DNA of 64,000 bases from Icerya purchasi (lineage: Eukaryota > Arthropoda > Insecta > Hemiptera > Monophlebidae): positions 138,024,172 to 138,088,171 of the forward strand of contig CM077115.1 in NCBI GenBank assembly GCA_039619475.1, in the 5' to 3' direction. Position numbers and translations under genes: made by a program. Shown one piece after another: positions 43,892 through 57,100 of this stretch. The notes below the pieces were generated by a model. It ran no database searches, was not told the origin of the DNA, and saw only the letters and a program-made list of their open reading frames with translations. Numbering within the stretch: position 1 is the first letter of the stretch; the number at the start of each line of letters is the position of its first letter.

Positions 43892-46800
43892 GGTAAATAA
43901 TGAAAATAATAATTATAAATTAATAGAAAATAATAATTTAGGTTTAATAAATACCGATTGATGGAGTTTATTTGGAAAAGCGTGCGTTGTTAGATTCACA
44001 CAAACACCCATCATACCTGCATTAGATTTACACAAACATCCGTCATAACCGCAGCATGGAAAATGAGAGACTGGATAATAATTCGAGGGAAGTTATAATA
44101 CGTGGAAGAAAAAAGAGATGAGAACAATGTATTAATATATAGCTGCATGATATGTAAGAACCTTTTATCCGGTCGATAAACTAGCGAACGTGTGCATTGA
44201 AGCTAAACCCTTAAACCTGGGAATAAGTGAAACCGAATAGCTAGGAAACGGAAGGATTAAATCAGACGATGAATATGAATTTATATGACCTAGAAAAAAT
44301 AAGCATGAATAAGGAGTAGGGATAATAACGAAAAGAAAATATTATCAATTACAATTAAAGAAATGGTACTAACTTCGGAAAAAATAAATTTGGTCAGATT
44401 TGAAATAAAACCAAATCCTGTGCAGTAATTATACGCGCAAACCGCTGAGTTCTAAAGACCTGTATGAATTTTACGAAGAGATAGAGTATAAAGCAAAGTG
44501 TGACATCATCTTCTTTGCGGGTGATTTTAAAAGCAAAATCGATGTGAACCACAAGCGAAGCAGCAGAGAAATGCTGTCTAAAAGAAGAAAACAAACGTGG
44601 AGAACCGTCATGCACTTCACACAAGACCAGAAAAGACTGTATACATGGATCAGACCCGGAAACGGCTACAAAAATTAAATAGGCTTCATACCCGTTAACA
44701 CAAAATACAAAAACAAAGAAAAGAAACAGAAAATTGCTATACATATTCCGGAGCTAACTGCAACTCGTATCATAAAATGTTGACAGCCGAATGTCGGATT
44801 TCATTCAAAAAATGACAAAAAGAAGGGAATTTTAAAACTGTAAAAAATCGAAAAATAAAAATAAAACTGCAGGCTGAAATTGAAAAAGAAATGAAGAACG
44901 ATGAAAACGAATTAATGGTAAATGAGCAGAGGGAAGAAAGTGTAGAAGAGTAATGGGAGAAGCGGAAGAATACAGTTATAAATGCAACGGAGAAAAATTC
45001 ACCAAAACGAAAAAACAGAAAAATTCACCAAAACGAAAAAACAGAAAAATTCAACCATGGATAACCTAAAAAATAACTGACCAGTTGAAGAAAAAATGGA
45101 GAAGTAAACACGCGTAACTGCGAATGAATATAAGAGACTGAATAGTCTAATTCTGAAAAAATGCATTGAAATTAAAACAAAGTAGCTTGAAGAAAACTGT
45201 TCAGAGATTGAGGAGGTGCAGAAAAAGGATAACTTAAGAGAAATGAACATGCAAATTAAAAATCAAAAATATGATGAAACAAGTGAAGAAGAAATCACGC
45301 ACCGCAAAAATCAAGAACAGGTATGGCGACATCTGCGAAAGCAAAGATGTAGAAGGAAAAATATGATGGCTCGAATACCATCACAGAGATACATAACGAT
45401 GAAATAATACCCCACTGCAAATAGATAATGGAACAGAAGGAAAGACACTAAAGATAGAAATACATGAATTAAAGAGATTAAGAAAGTAAGAAATAACAAA
45501 GCCGCAGGTAAGGATTAGATACTAACGGGGAGATCTTGAAGAATATTACACTCATATGCAAGCAAGATCTGTTGACATTATTTAATCGAATATACGATGA
45601 AGGAGAAATGTCGGAAGACATCAAGTGATCTCCAAAAAGACTACATTTCAAACAAGCGACGAATACTGTACAACTGCATTAAAGAGTCACACTCTCTCAA
45701 AATACTCTGCTCTCGATCGTAAACGTCAGGATAGAACGAAGACCGGATGCGGAGTTTAAGGAAACACAATCTGAGTTTGTCGCAAAAAGAGACATTGGAG
45801 ACGACGCAATAGCTCTGTCGAAAGTCGTGGTTTAGCGAGCGATTAATACAGTTCGAGAAGTAACTGCATATTTTAGGGTGCGCGTCGAACATCAACAAAG
45901 GACTGGCTCGCCGGCAACAGCTATTCGCGAAAAGCCAGGTCCGGAAACTTATCCCAACGAAGCCCAAAGTGAGCGCAGAACGCCCCGTCTACTGACGGAT
46001 TTAAATCAGGGTTCCCCAGGCACATCTATTCAAGTTTTAAATAAAGTCAAAGACTCTAGAGCGCTTCAGCCGTCGAATTTCTTTGCTGTTGTCAAGCAGG
46101 TTGATAGCCAACGGGTTGGAATGGGTTTCTAGGCGACTAGTATACCGCTGGGCGGCTAGTTTTATTTCTTCCTTTACGTAAGGTATGTTAAAGTCCCTAT
46201 GGAGTGTGTCCGCGGAGACGTGCCAAGGAAATGACACAATAAGTCCAATGGCCTTATTTTCGAAAAGTTGTATCTTATTAATATGTGTATTTTTAGCCAT
46301 AAAGTCAGGCCGCATGTCCATACTGGCTTTAATATTATTTTATATATTAATCATTTGTTTTCGATCGACAAGCTGGAATGCTTACCAAGACGCCAGTAGA
46401 ATTGCCTCAGTTTTATATGCAAATGCATTCTTTTTTGTGAGACGTGCTTATTCCAGCTTAATTTACTATCCAAGTGCAACCCAAGGGGTATTTTACTTCA
46501 TTCCTAATCGGAATTGTTTCGCCGTTAATTTTAGTTGGCGGGCAGGCTATATTTCGTAGTGTGAATGTAACCCGCGTACACTTTTTCTCGTTAACTTTAA
46601 TCCGCCATCGATCTAACCACCTTTCAGATTTTGCTAGCGCCAGCTGTAATTTATCTGTCGCTATTCTAGCATCTTTATTGGCCGCAATAAGAGCAGTATC
46701 GTCGCAAATGTAGCAATAGTTACGTCCTCGCTGTCAGGGAAGTCTGTGCAGTATACATTTGGTAGAGCACCAGAGGACCCAATACACTTCCTTGAGAGGC

Positions 46801-48125
46801 ACACCAGCGGGTATTGGATAGATGTTAGATAGTTCATTCGGGAATTTAAATATGTTCGGTCCTCAAGGTAAGACTTTAGAAGGAGATAATAAGGATGAGG
46901 AAGATTTTTCTTAATTATATATAACAGACCACGGTGCCAAACCTTATCGAAGGTTTGTTTTATATCCAGGAATATACCTACACATTTTAGTTTCAAAGCT
47001 ATCTTGGATAATGCGTTGGATATTTGGTGTATCTGTTCAATAGTCGAATGTTTTTTTTTTGAAATCCGAACTGATGGTCAGGTATAATATTCTCCTCCAC
47101 AATAAGAGGTGGTAGTCTTTTTAGGATTACTTTTTCCAGGACTTTGGGTAATAAGGATATTGGTCTGTAGGAAGTTACATCCTCTAGTGACTTTCGAGGT
47201 TTAGGAATTACCGCTATTTGTGCCAGCTTCCAAGACAGCGGGAAGTATTGCAGGCGGAGGACTGCATTAAATATATATTAGTAATAATAAAAATAGCTTT
47301 GCGTGGCAGTTCTAGCAACACTTCTTTTTTGGTGATCAGATCGTGACCAGGACTTTTTTTATTGATTAGTTTTTGAATCATATATTGAATTTCCTTTGGG
47401 GATGTTAATGGAGACACTAAGAAGCTGTAGCGGGGAATTCAAAAACTCCGTTATATCGTCCGAGTTTATAACCCCTTTGGGTTAGGTTTAAAGACTTCGC
47501 TAAAGTATTTAGCAAATACCTCGGTTTTCTCATCATCAGCCTTCGATTAAAATAAAGTAATATTTTAATATTGCCAATGGTACTCTTTACAACCGTTAAC
47601 GCTTCCATTAAATAGGAACATTAATTGTACGATGTAGCGGTAATTCAACTTCATAACCGTTGTAATGTGATTCCACGATGAGAAATAATAAAACTGCAAA
47701 TTAATGATAGTTTCAAAGTTTGTTCAGTGTTATACAATAGCCGAAAGGTATTTTCAATTAAACAGTGTGACGGTGTTCCAAGTGAAAAGACAAAAAGTGG
47801 AAGATTTCGAATTTGAATAGAAAAAGAGCTGCTCGAATATCCTATCAGTGTGAGTGGCCAGAAGGATTACGGGGAAAAACCGACTTTAATAATCGAGAAG
47901 AAAAAATAAAAGTGAAAATGTTTATTAACTTGACTCTGCTCAGAACAGCCAGCTGGCCCCTGGTTGGTTAGTTAATAGTGTTTTGTTCAGGTAGAACCGG
48001 TTCAAATTCCGCTGCCACACGCTGTAATTTTTTAAAAAATTTCGCTTGCGCTAATTTAATGTCTATATTTGACGCTGCAAAAAAAAAAAAAAATAGACTG
48101 TCCATAATCATTCTCTGATTGTTAC

Positions 48126-48156
<31 letters not shown>

Positions 48157-51100
48157 AGGAAAAAAAAGGGAAAAAAAGAAAAATTCTAAATAATTGGTGA
48201 ATACTAAACAATGAAAAACTAAAGAAATATTTATAAATCACATACGTTAGTTAAAGTCGAATTCTTTAATATAAAATGTCGGTAAAATTTACAGAGCTTA
48301 CAACACTATGTAATGTAAAGTAAGTCCCATATCCTGAGATAGGGCGTCGAGAATTGTGATCATAATGTACTAAAGCCCAACAACGGCACTAATGAGAGTA
48401 GCAGGGTCGGTTCCTTTATACTTAAAATCCGCCTTTACTGTCCCAGATTTCTATAGTATAAGCTGGGTAAACCTGGGAGCAACTTGGATCCAGAACGAGG
48501 CAAGTCTCGGTAAACTATGGACCTCTGATTTCGTAGCCAAGCACCTTACTAGGCTATAGCGCTACCTACAACGCCATGGACACTAACTTAGTACCGAGAT
48601 TAAGGTTTAGCGGCTCATTTTAGTTGCGCCTGGAATACTCGTTTACTTTGCTAAATAGTTAAGTGGGCATTCTGTTGATTCTCCCAATTATAATAATACT
48701 CCGCGCCGTTTTACACTTATTGTTAGTGTGACGGTAATTATTATTTAAAAGCAACAAGATATTGACGGTAAACATTTTAAACATTTAATAATAACGAATA
48801 CACTTTTTTCGAAACAAACATGATAGTTTTAATGAGCTTATTTTTATTATCACGGCTGATGAGCAATGTTGATAAATAAATTAGGGAAAAAGTGACATCA
48901 AAAAACAGAACACATACGTTTTCGGTACAGCTGTTTGTTAAAATGTGCGCGCATAAAAAAACATTCATTGAGTGTTATTTTCAACCTTTTCTATTAAGAA
49001 ACCATAACAGATAATCGTGGTAAAGTATTATTTGTGTAAGTTTAACCATAATTTATGCGGATGATGTTTTGCCCGATCGAAGGTGGATTTTTGGCCGCTC
49101 AGCAATATACGATAGGTAAAAAAAGTCTGCAGGCGAAAAATAAATATTTAATGCCGTTTAAAGAAAAAGAAAAAACCGCTTCTTACTGGCTTCGGAGGTA
49201 TGTCGCCGAGAATCGAATGCATATCAGCACTACGGTTTGACCTGGCGTCGGCTTCAGCGCATTCGTCTACTGGTAGTTCATCTTCTGGGCATTCTTTTCC
49301 CTCGTCATCGTCGTCTATAACATCTTGCAGCAAATATTTCAGCTTTTCTTTCGGTATCCTCACAAAAGATAGGCGACCAGGATATCGTCTTAAGCCTAAA
49401 ATACAAGCAAACGTTTAAGCGACGTTAATTAATAAATTAAACATAATTCTCTCGAAAATATAAGAAATAAATCAGATACTTATCTCCGGTAATTCGTGAA
49501 CGAGACTCGGGGCGACCTCTTTGTAACAATTGAAAAATTGCTTAGTTCTTGTTGCATTTTGTTATTACGCAGTATTTCACCGATGGCGATGCAATAACAG
49601 TCATCGTTTGTAGGCGAAAATTCATTTACATTTATATTTATGATTCTGAGAAATTCTGTTTTATACGCCAAGTTAAAAAAAAAAAAACAAAAACACCACA
49701 AAATTATATGTAAAAAGTAAAGAATGTAACGAGATAAACGAAAATGTCAGAACAATAATGGGTGGTAATGTAAAAAACACGACAAAATACATCGATGTAG
49801 AGGAGTCAAAAATCCATGGATAACAAGTTCGATGATAGAGAAAGTAAAAAAAAGGTTGAAAATGTGAAATAAAAAAGGAAGAAGTATGTGAAAGAAATTG
49901 AATTACAAACTGCAAAGAAAAAGTTAAAAAAGGAGAAATGGTTAGGCACAAAAATAGAATGAAGTTGGAAAGTTGTTACTGGTTGAATTAGTTGTAAATA
50001 AATCTGCGTAGAAACAGGAGATGAAAATGAAAAGATGATAGAAGTTAGACTGGGAATGTATGCAGAATGGAAAATAACTCATGGGAAACGAAAATTTTAA
50101 AAAGAACAATCTGTACCTTGAAATAAAGAATGAAATTAATCGAAACGGAAAGCAGGTGGACTGGCAAAACTGGCGGATGCGTTTAAGAGAATACGGTTGA
50201 AAAGAATGATAAAAAATTTGCACTTACTTTATATGGTACTGAACGTCGCAAGTAACATTACAGAGGCTTTTCCGTATGTACTTTGTTTCAGATATTGTTT
50301 CATTTATACGTATATACAAGAAACGTAAACGAAATGTGAAATGGATAAGTAAAAATGAGATGGGAGTGATAAAATGTGCACAATTCGCTGATAGCATCAC
50401 GTTACTTGCAGACAGTGATTAAAAAAAAGAAAAAAGACAGAACTTGAGAGGGAACGGCAATGCAAGAAATATCGGCTGACAACACAGTCCCCTAAAAGTA
50501 TCCTTAAACAAAGAATTGAAAAAGTAAGCGCTGAAAACGATTTCTCCTTGAACAGACAGAAGAATCAAATCTTAATTGTGGATAGGAGTAATGAAAAGAC
50601 ACTTTGCGGAATCGAAGTGAAAGATCAGCTGGTCCATCTAGGAGCACTTACCTAGAATACGAGAGGCTGTAACATGGGAATTATGAGTAGACTAGTAAGA
50701 GCTCGGAAAGAAATGGTTCGCTTATATGGAAAGATAGACACACACCTCCAAGTTTACTAAGATAAGGATAGTCAAAACGTTAGTGTTCCCTATTGCTACA
50801 CGTATGCGTGTGAAATGTGGACAATAAACATGGAAGTCAAAAAAAAAAAAAAATAGAAGCTTTTAAGACGTTTTGCTAGCGCCGCATGCTGAGGACTCAG
50901 TGGACAGAGAAGCGCACAAACACGTCTGGAAATCGACGCACAAGAGAGATTGTTGCCAACAATCCATTGAAGTATTTTGAGATTCTTCAAACACGTTATG
51001 CGCCACGAACTAGAATCACTCGAAAGATTTATTTAATGCAGAGGAAGGTCATCGGAAGGAGAGGTCGCAATTGACCTCGAAATAGATATATCGATCAAAT

Positions 51101-54100
51101 CCCAGAAATAACAGAAAAAAGACTCGAAGAATGCTCATGAGCCATGGGGCAGACCGAGACGAATGGTATAACTGCATTCGGTCACCGTAACATAGATGGT
51201 TCACACGACTCGGAATCGAGCAACACTACGGACAGAAGAAGAATACAAATAAGGTGACGAATGTAATCCGAGCGAAGAGGACAAAAATATGCGGGAGTTA
51301 ATAAGTATAAATGGAATTGGATCAAACAAAGCAATAGAGATATTTAGAATTCCAACGAAAGATTAGAAATGTGGAAAGAAGTTTTTAAATAAGGTAGAAC
51401 AATTATTTACGAATAAAGCATAAAAAAATCAAAAAAAAACAACTTATTACGCAGGCCTATGGGAGTATAAAGCTAAAAACAAAATGGTAAAGTTATTTCC
51501 AATGTTCAATTGAACGATAACTCAAATATGTGAATACTGTGATAAGAATGATGTACAGAATGAGGAGCGAATAAAGAAGATAAGAAAACGAAAACAAAAA
51601 AAAGGTACTGAACTGGCTATGTAAAAGATAGTAGTGAAGGGAATGTAGAAGAAATTTAAGGGGGGGGGGATGATATGTCGAAAAGAAAAATGAGTACCCT
51701 AAATTGCGAAAGTTTTCAAAAAATGTAGAATGAATAATAAAACAAAACTTAAAATTCATTCTGTGGTGTCGTGCTGGTTTTGTAAAGTTCACAAATGGCA
51801 GCGCCTGAGTACGATAAACGAGAGTGCGCTTCCGTAGACATTTGGTAACATAGTTATCGTCTGATTTCCAGTTTCTTTTACTTTTTCTAATTAACATACA
51901 TTATTTCAAGCAACTTTTGAAAATTTTCAAAAAATATGTTCAATGATTTTCTCAAAATGCACCTGAACATTATACCTACGAACTTTTTCCTATATGTATC
52001 CGTTAATGCAGACTAGACCTGTAATAACACAGCGTGTATAAATGTACATGATGGATACTCATACGTAGTCGAAATTCTCTAAATTATATAAATAGCGAAA
52101 TTTTAATAAAGTAATAATGAAATGTTTACGTTAAAATATTCTCAGTGAAACTTTTATTTAAAACTTTTATAGTTTGACCAGTTGAAATAGTCCGACTTAA
52201 GACTTTTGCTGAATTTTCAAGTTCCGAACATGTAATAAGTGACTAGATTAGTTGTTTTTTTTGTTTTTTTTAGAATTTATACATACATACATACGTATAT
52301 ATAAATAAACTTAGTGCTTCGGCCCTCGCCATAAAGACATCCCCTGCACTCCTAGAACCGTTTATAATTCTTATAGTAGGATCGCTTTAATTGCATATGT
52401 TATTTTTAAATGGTACATCTAATCGATGCAAAAACGTTACATGATCTTTCACATTATCCCCAGCATAAAAAAAATGACGTCAATATGTATAAATATATGT
52501 GTGCATGTGCGTATGTGTGTTTTTCATGCATTTATGTAAACCTCGATATAAATGATTTTATACTTTTCGTATAAATGTCATATCTACTGTACGCGGGTTC
52601 ATTCCTAGATTAACCAGTCTCATTGTACACTATCATATGAGTTTTAAATTTATACTCATTCGTTAACACGTATGTTGCAATAAATTTTAGTTTAAAAGTC
52701 AAAAGAAGTAGTTTTAGTTCTTTTACGTATAGTGTTTTCTATTTTTAACTTCAGAGAAATGAAAAAAAAAAAGAGGGAGAAAAAAGTATAATGTTTGCAT
52801 TGTTCTTAAATATACGTACATAAAAACAAAAGACATTTTAATAGAAATTTCATTTCATTTAAAAAGCATTCTAGGAACAGTTAAAATGGCACCACCATCC
52901 GATAGGACGCCAGGCCCCGTTTCTACGACTGATGACTTCATTAATTCTATTCCAAGTTCATCAATATGTCTGAGAGTTAATGAGTTTAATTAGCATTTAT
53001 CATTGCGAGCGTCTTTTCTTATTTCCTTCTTTGCAAGTCGGCTAAATACTTTCTCTTTATTTTATTTTGAGGGCGACAGAGATATTTTCATCTACTTTTA
53101 CTTGAAACAATTATGCCGACATCGTTGGAATGTAAGTAGGAAACGAGAAATTTCAAGGCTCCCTTTCGAGGATCAAAGTTTACGCTGTATTAATATCGAC
53201 AGATTCTTACAGGCAAATTGAATAAACAAAAGTTCACGGGTTCCCGTTCGAACTGCAAAATATGCTCAATAAAACGTTTCATCTCACACAATTGAACTAC
53301 AGCGATCATATCTTTCGATTTCTAGATTAGAAATAGCGAAAAAACGTGCGATACATTCGAGCTATAGTGTTAAAAGTATTAGCGGACAATTAAAATATCA
53401 TGCATTTTTACTTATTCTATACCGACCTATTAGTCTTGCAATACTGTAGACGGTGAACCGCTGGCTGCCTATGGTTCGAAGACGTTCACTTTCAATGTCA
53501 ATGTCCGCCAGTAAACCCCATCCAACTGATAAAAATGAATACACAACCTTAAAATCAACATTGTTTCTGCTTTACAAAAATCTTGACCGTGTTGCGTGCA
53601 CACGATAATTAATTAATAATATAAGTTTAGTATAAAAAGTAATATGCTATTAATCATCATTTTGAACTAATGCCGCTGCGTAACACCAAAATTATCAAGC
53701 AAAATGCAATTAGGCATATACTAAAAACAGCGATGTTAGAAATTTGTTTATGTATTATTTTTTTTTTTTTTTTTTTTTATCGTTCACCACTCTGGTTCTA
53801 GAGTTACAATTGGCGTTGAAGTTATCTAAACCTTGACTTATATTACATAAAGGTAATATACTTCCTCATGTCACTCTCATTAGAACAAAACATGACTTTT
53901 AACTAGAACACTAATAACTTTCTTTCAAAAAATTAGAAATTACCTCCGAGAGTTTTAAAATTAAATATACATACATGTATATCTCGGATTTTTTATTTCA
54001 TTTTATGTTTCTCTATTTTTACAATGAGTAAATATAGCGGTACATATTTCGACTTTTTATAACAGATTAAATTTAGAGTTCAGGATAGGAATTGATAAAT

Positions 54101-57100
54101 CGATCGGGACAATTTGGTCAGGGGACGACAGTGGACCAACATCGCAAAACTGCGCTCAATTCGAGATACTATTCGACCATGGCTGAATAAAATTATAGAA
54201 ATACTCTGTTATTAAAATTATTGAAGTTTCTTTTTCAGCGATATTTTATTTTTAATTATTCTTTAATCGTTTTTTTTTTCTTTTTTTTTTTTCGTCATTA
54301 GAAAAGAGAAATGAATCAGTTTTTGTTTTTTAAAGCATTCTTCTTAAGTTGATTTGGATCAAATATTCCGGGTTTTCGCAAAATCAGGTTTATGAGCTGA
54401 ATCCATGCTAGTATCTGATATGGAAAAATTCTTCACAATTAGTCGGTAAAGTAAATCTGTTGTGTACTTCATTCGCGTATACATTTTTGGACCATACGCT
54501 CAAGTAATTTCTAATGAAGCCTCTTGAAAGCTGAACTTGTAAACTGCTTCCAGCGGCCTTTTTCCTCTCAACATGTGTTAGAAGTTAACCCATGTAAATT
54601 TTTGCAAAAGACATCTTCCATTAAATTAACCAGAACACATGTGTTCTCGACATTTGTTCCCATATTCAGGACACCTCCGACCACTGGCCGGCGATGTGTC
54701 CACATACTTTTTAATTTAACCTTATTAATTTAAAAAGGTGCAAAATTTAATCATTTCGAAAATTTAATAATTCGCATTGTCTACCTTTTTTTTTTGATAA
54801 CTGTCGTTTTCGCTAACAGATGCGAGAGGATATAATAATTACATTCTGCGGTTTGAAAATCCGCAATACCGATCAGATCATTAAGGGATTTGAGCATTGT
54901 AAATTGTACAATTGCTTTGCCAATCTAATTTAAATTACACCGTTGCATACTGAAGTGCTCGATATTTCTGATAATTTAAGACAGTAATAGACACCTTCTA
55001 ATTTCTTAATGATACATTCTTTCGATGAATATTTAGAAAATTTTCAGCATTAACGGAACCATTTACAGGTGAATTGATTTGAATTAATGTGAATCAGGTT
55101 TATGTAGTGTGCATTAATTCTGTCGTTTTCTTATCGCGTTATTGATAAGAAGTCAGTGTTGGTGAGTGCGTTCGATTTTGCTTTTTAAATAATGATCCAA
55201 ACTGTATACTTTAAATATTAATAATACAACACTACATATGCAGTTCTATAACATTGTATAAGTTGCGAATAACGGAGACAAAGACGTCCACATTCACCGA
55301 TAATAAACCACTTGACAATGGAAGTCAGAATCGTTCTATTTCAAATGAAACTCGTAATTCAAATAGCCGTAAGTAATAATGTCACGACAACAAATAATAC
55401 GTTTTACGATAAGAAAACTTTTAATCACATCCAATAAATATAAAATATCGATGATATTCGGCTTGCGCAATTTATATTTGTAATTTTAAAAGTTTCATTT
55501 CTGATAATTTTATTTGAATTAAAATTTTAAACAATGCAATAAAAATTATATTTAAATTGTAAAAATTCACAAGAATCGACTGTTCTGCGAGCAAAGTCTC
55601 ATTTGTTGCGATTACGAAATTTTGTTCTCCAAAAGAATTATTGATTTTCGTGAATTTTTTAATTATAAATCAAATTCATTCAAAGGAAAAATTTTAAAAT
55701 ACCGAAGAGTAATGTACATGCTACTATTTAGAATACAAGATTTTGATATTAATGTGTACGTTACTATTAATGCAATATGGTGTTTTGTTTTTTTTTTTGA
55801 AATAAGCTTCTCTGGATTTTTTCGAGTTTCCAGGGATTTTAGCTTTTTGCTTGACTTGGAAAACAACGGGTATACAGAAAAAACCATATGCAATTTCCAA
55901 ATATTTCGGAATTATCATCATCATCATCATCATCAACATCAAGTAGCAGCCCCAATCTGAGGATTGCTCACACCATTTCTATATTTCATGGTTCTTTGCC
56001 ATCTGAATTAGTTTGCTGCATTTTTTCCCGTCGATTTCTATCATTTCGATTCGTTTCCTTCCTCTTGTTGTTTTGCTTTTTATTTTCCCTTGCATCGCTG
56101 TAATTCCTCCCTCTCGGATCTTATGCGTGAGATATTTCCTTTTTCTCTGGATTACGTCTTTTGCTATATCGTATTCTGTCAGTTGCCACCTGCTTCTTAA
56201 AACCTCTTTATTTTTCACCTTGGCCGTCCATAGTATTCTCATCATGCAATACGTTTTTTAATTATCCCCATGATAAAATCTTAAATCACTAAACATAATT
56301 TTTACCCCTTGTCAACATATGCACAAAATTCATTAACAACCGAATCTCCTGTTTTATCTTGTTTTGATTAATAGTAAAATTCAATGAGTTCTTTTATTAT
56401 CTATACAAAATAAACTCACTTATACTAAAGATTATTTTTAATCCTTTCCAAATGTTCCATACATTATACGACATGCAAGTATTACTGTATCTTCTTCAAA
56501 TTTCCTGGCTTTCAATAAATTGCCTCGACTAAAAACCGGCCTTTTCCAGGAAATGACCAAATCGTATATTGTTTCGTAATTCTTATTTGAAATTGTAACA
56601 GCAAGAAATATACAGGGCAATCCGGTTAAATTATAATTATGTCTGAATAGAAATCTTCCGAAGATGGCGTTATCTTAATCGAAATTGAGAATTTTATAAT
56701 ATATTAATGTTTAAGAGAACGAAGAATCCAAAAATCACTTTTAAACAAATATATATGTGTTTATACGCCGTTCACCATGCCTGTGCAACTTGCGGCCCGC
56801 GGGCCACATGAAGCTTACATAACATTTTCGCGTAAGCGGCCACATAAAACAACCATATATACATAAAGCAAGAGTTTAATGGTTACGCTATCTGTCCCAC
56901 TACATGTAAATATACCTCAGATAATTTATAGGGCACTCCTTCTGAAAAATATTCTATTTATACTACTATACATATAACTAGTTAAAATCTTAACAAAGAA
57001 CAACACAAAATATTGATAATAATATATAAATCAAATTAGTCGGGAATAGTCAAAAATAAAAAATGTATAAAAAAGATACTAGTTCAGCATTGAATGGGAA

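Noticed and set aside
43975..44060. Two ~34-bp tandem units (TTAGATT-ACACAAACA-CC-TCATA) as a possible CRISPR-like or satellite array
   Set aside because: Only two imperfect units, no spacers, in eukaryotic intron DNA.
49673..50223. Phe/Ser-rich - strand ORFs
   Set aside because: Low-complexity translation of A-rich + strand intron sequence; no domain or splice context.
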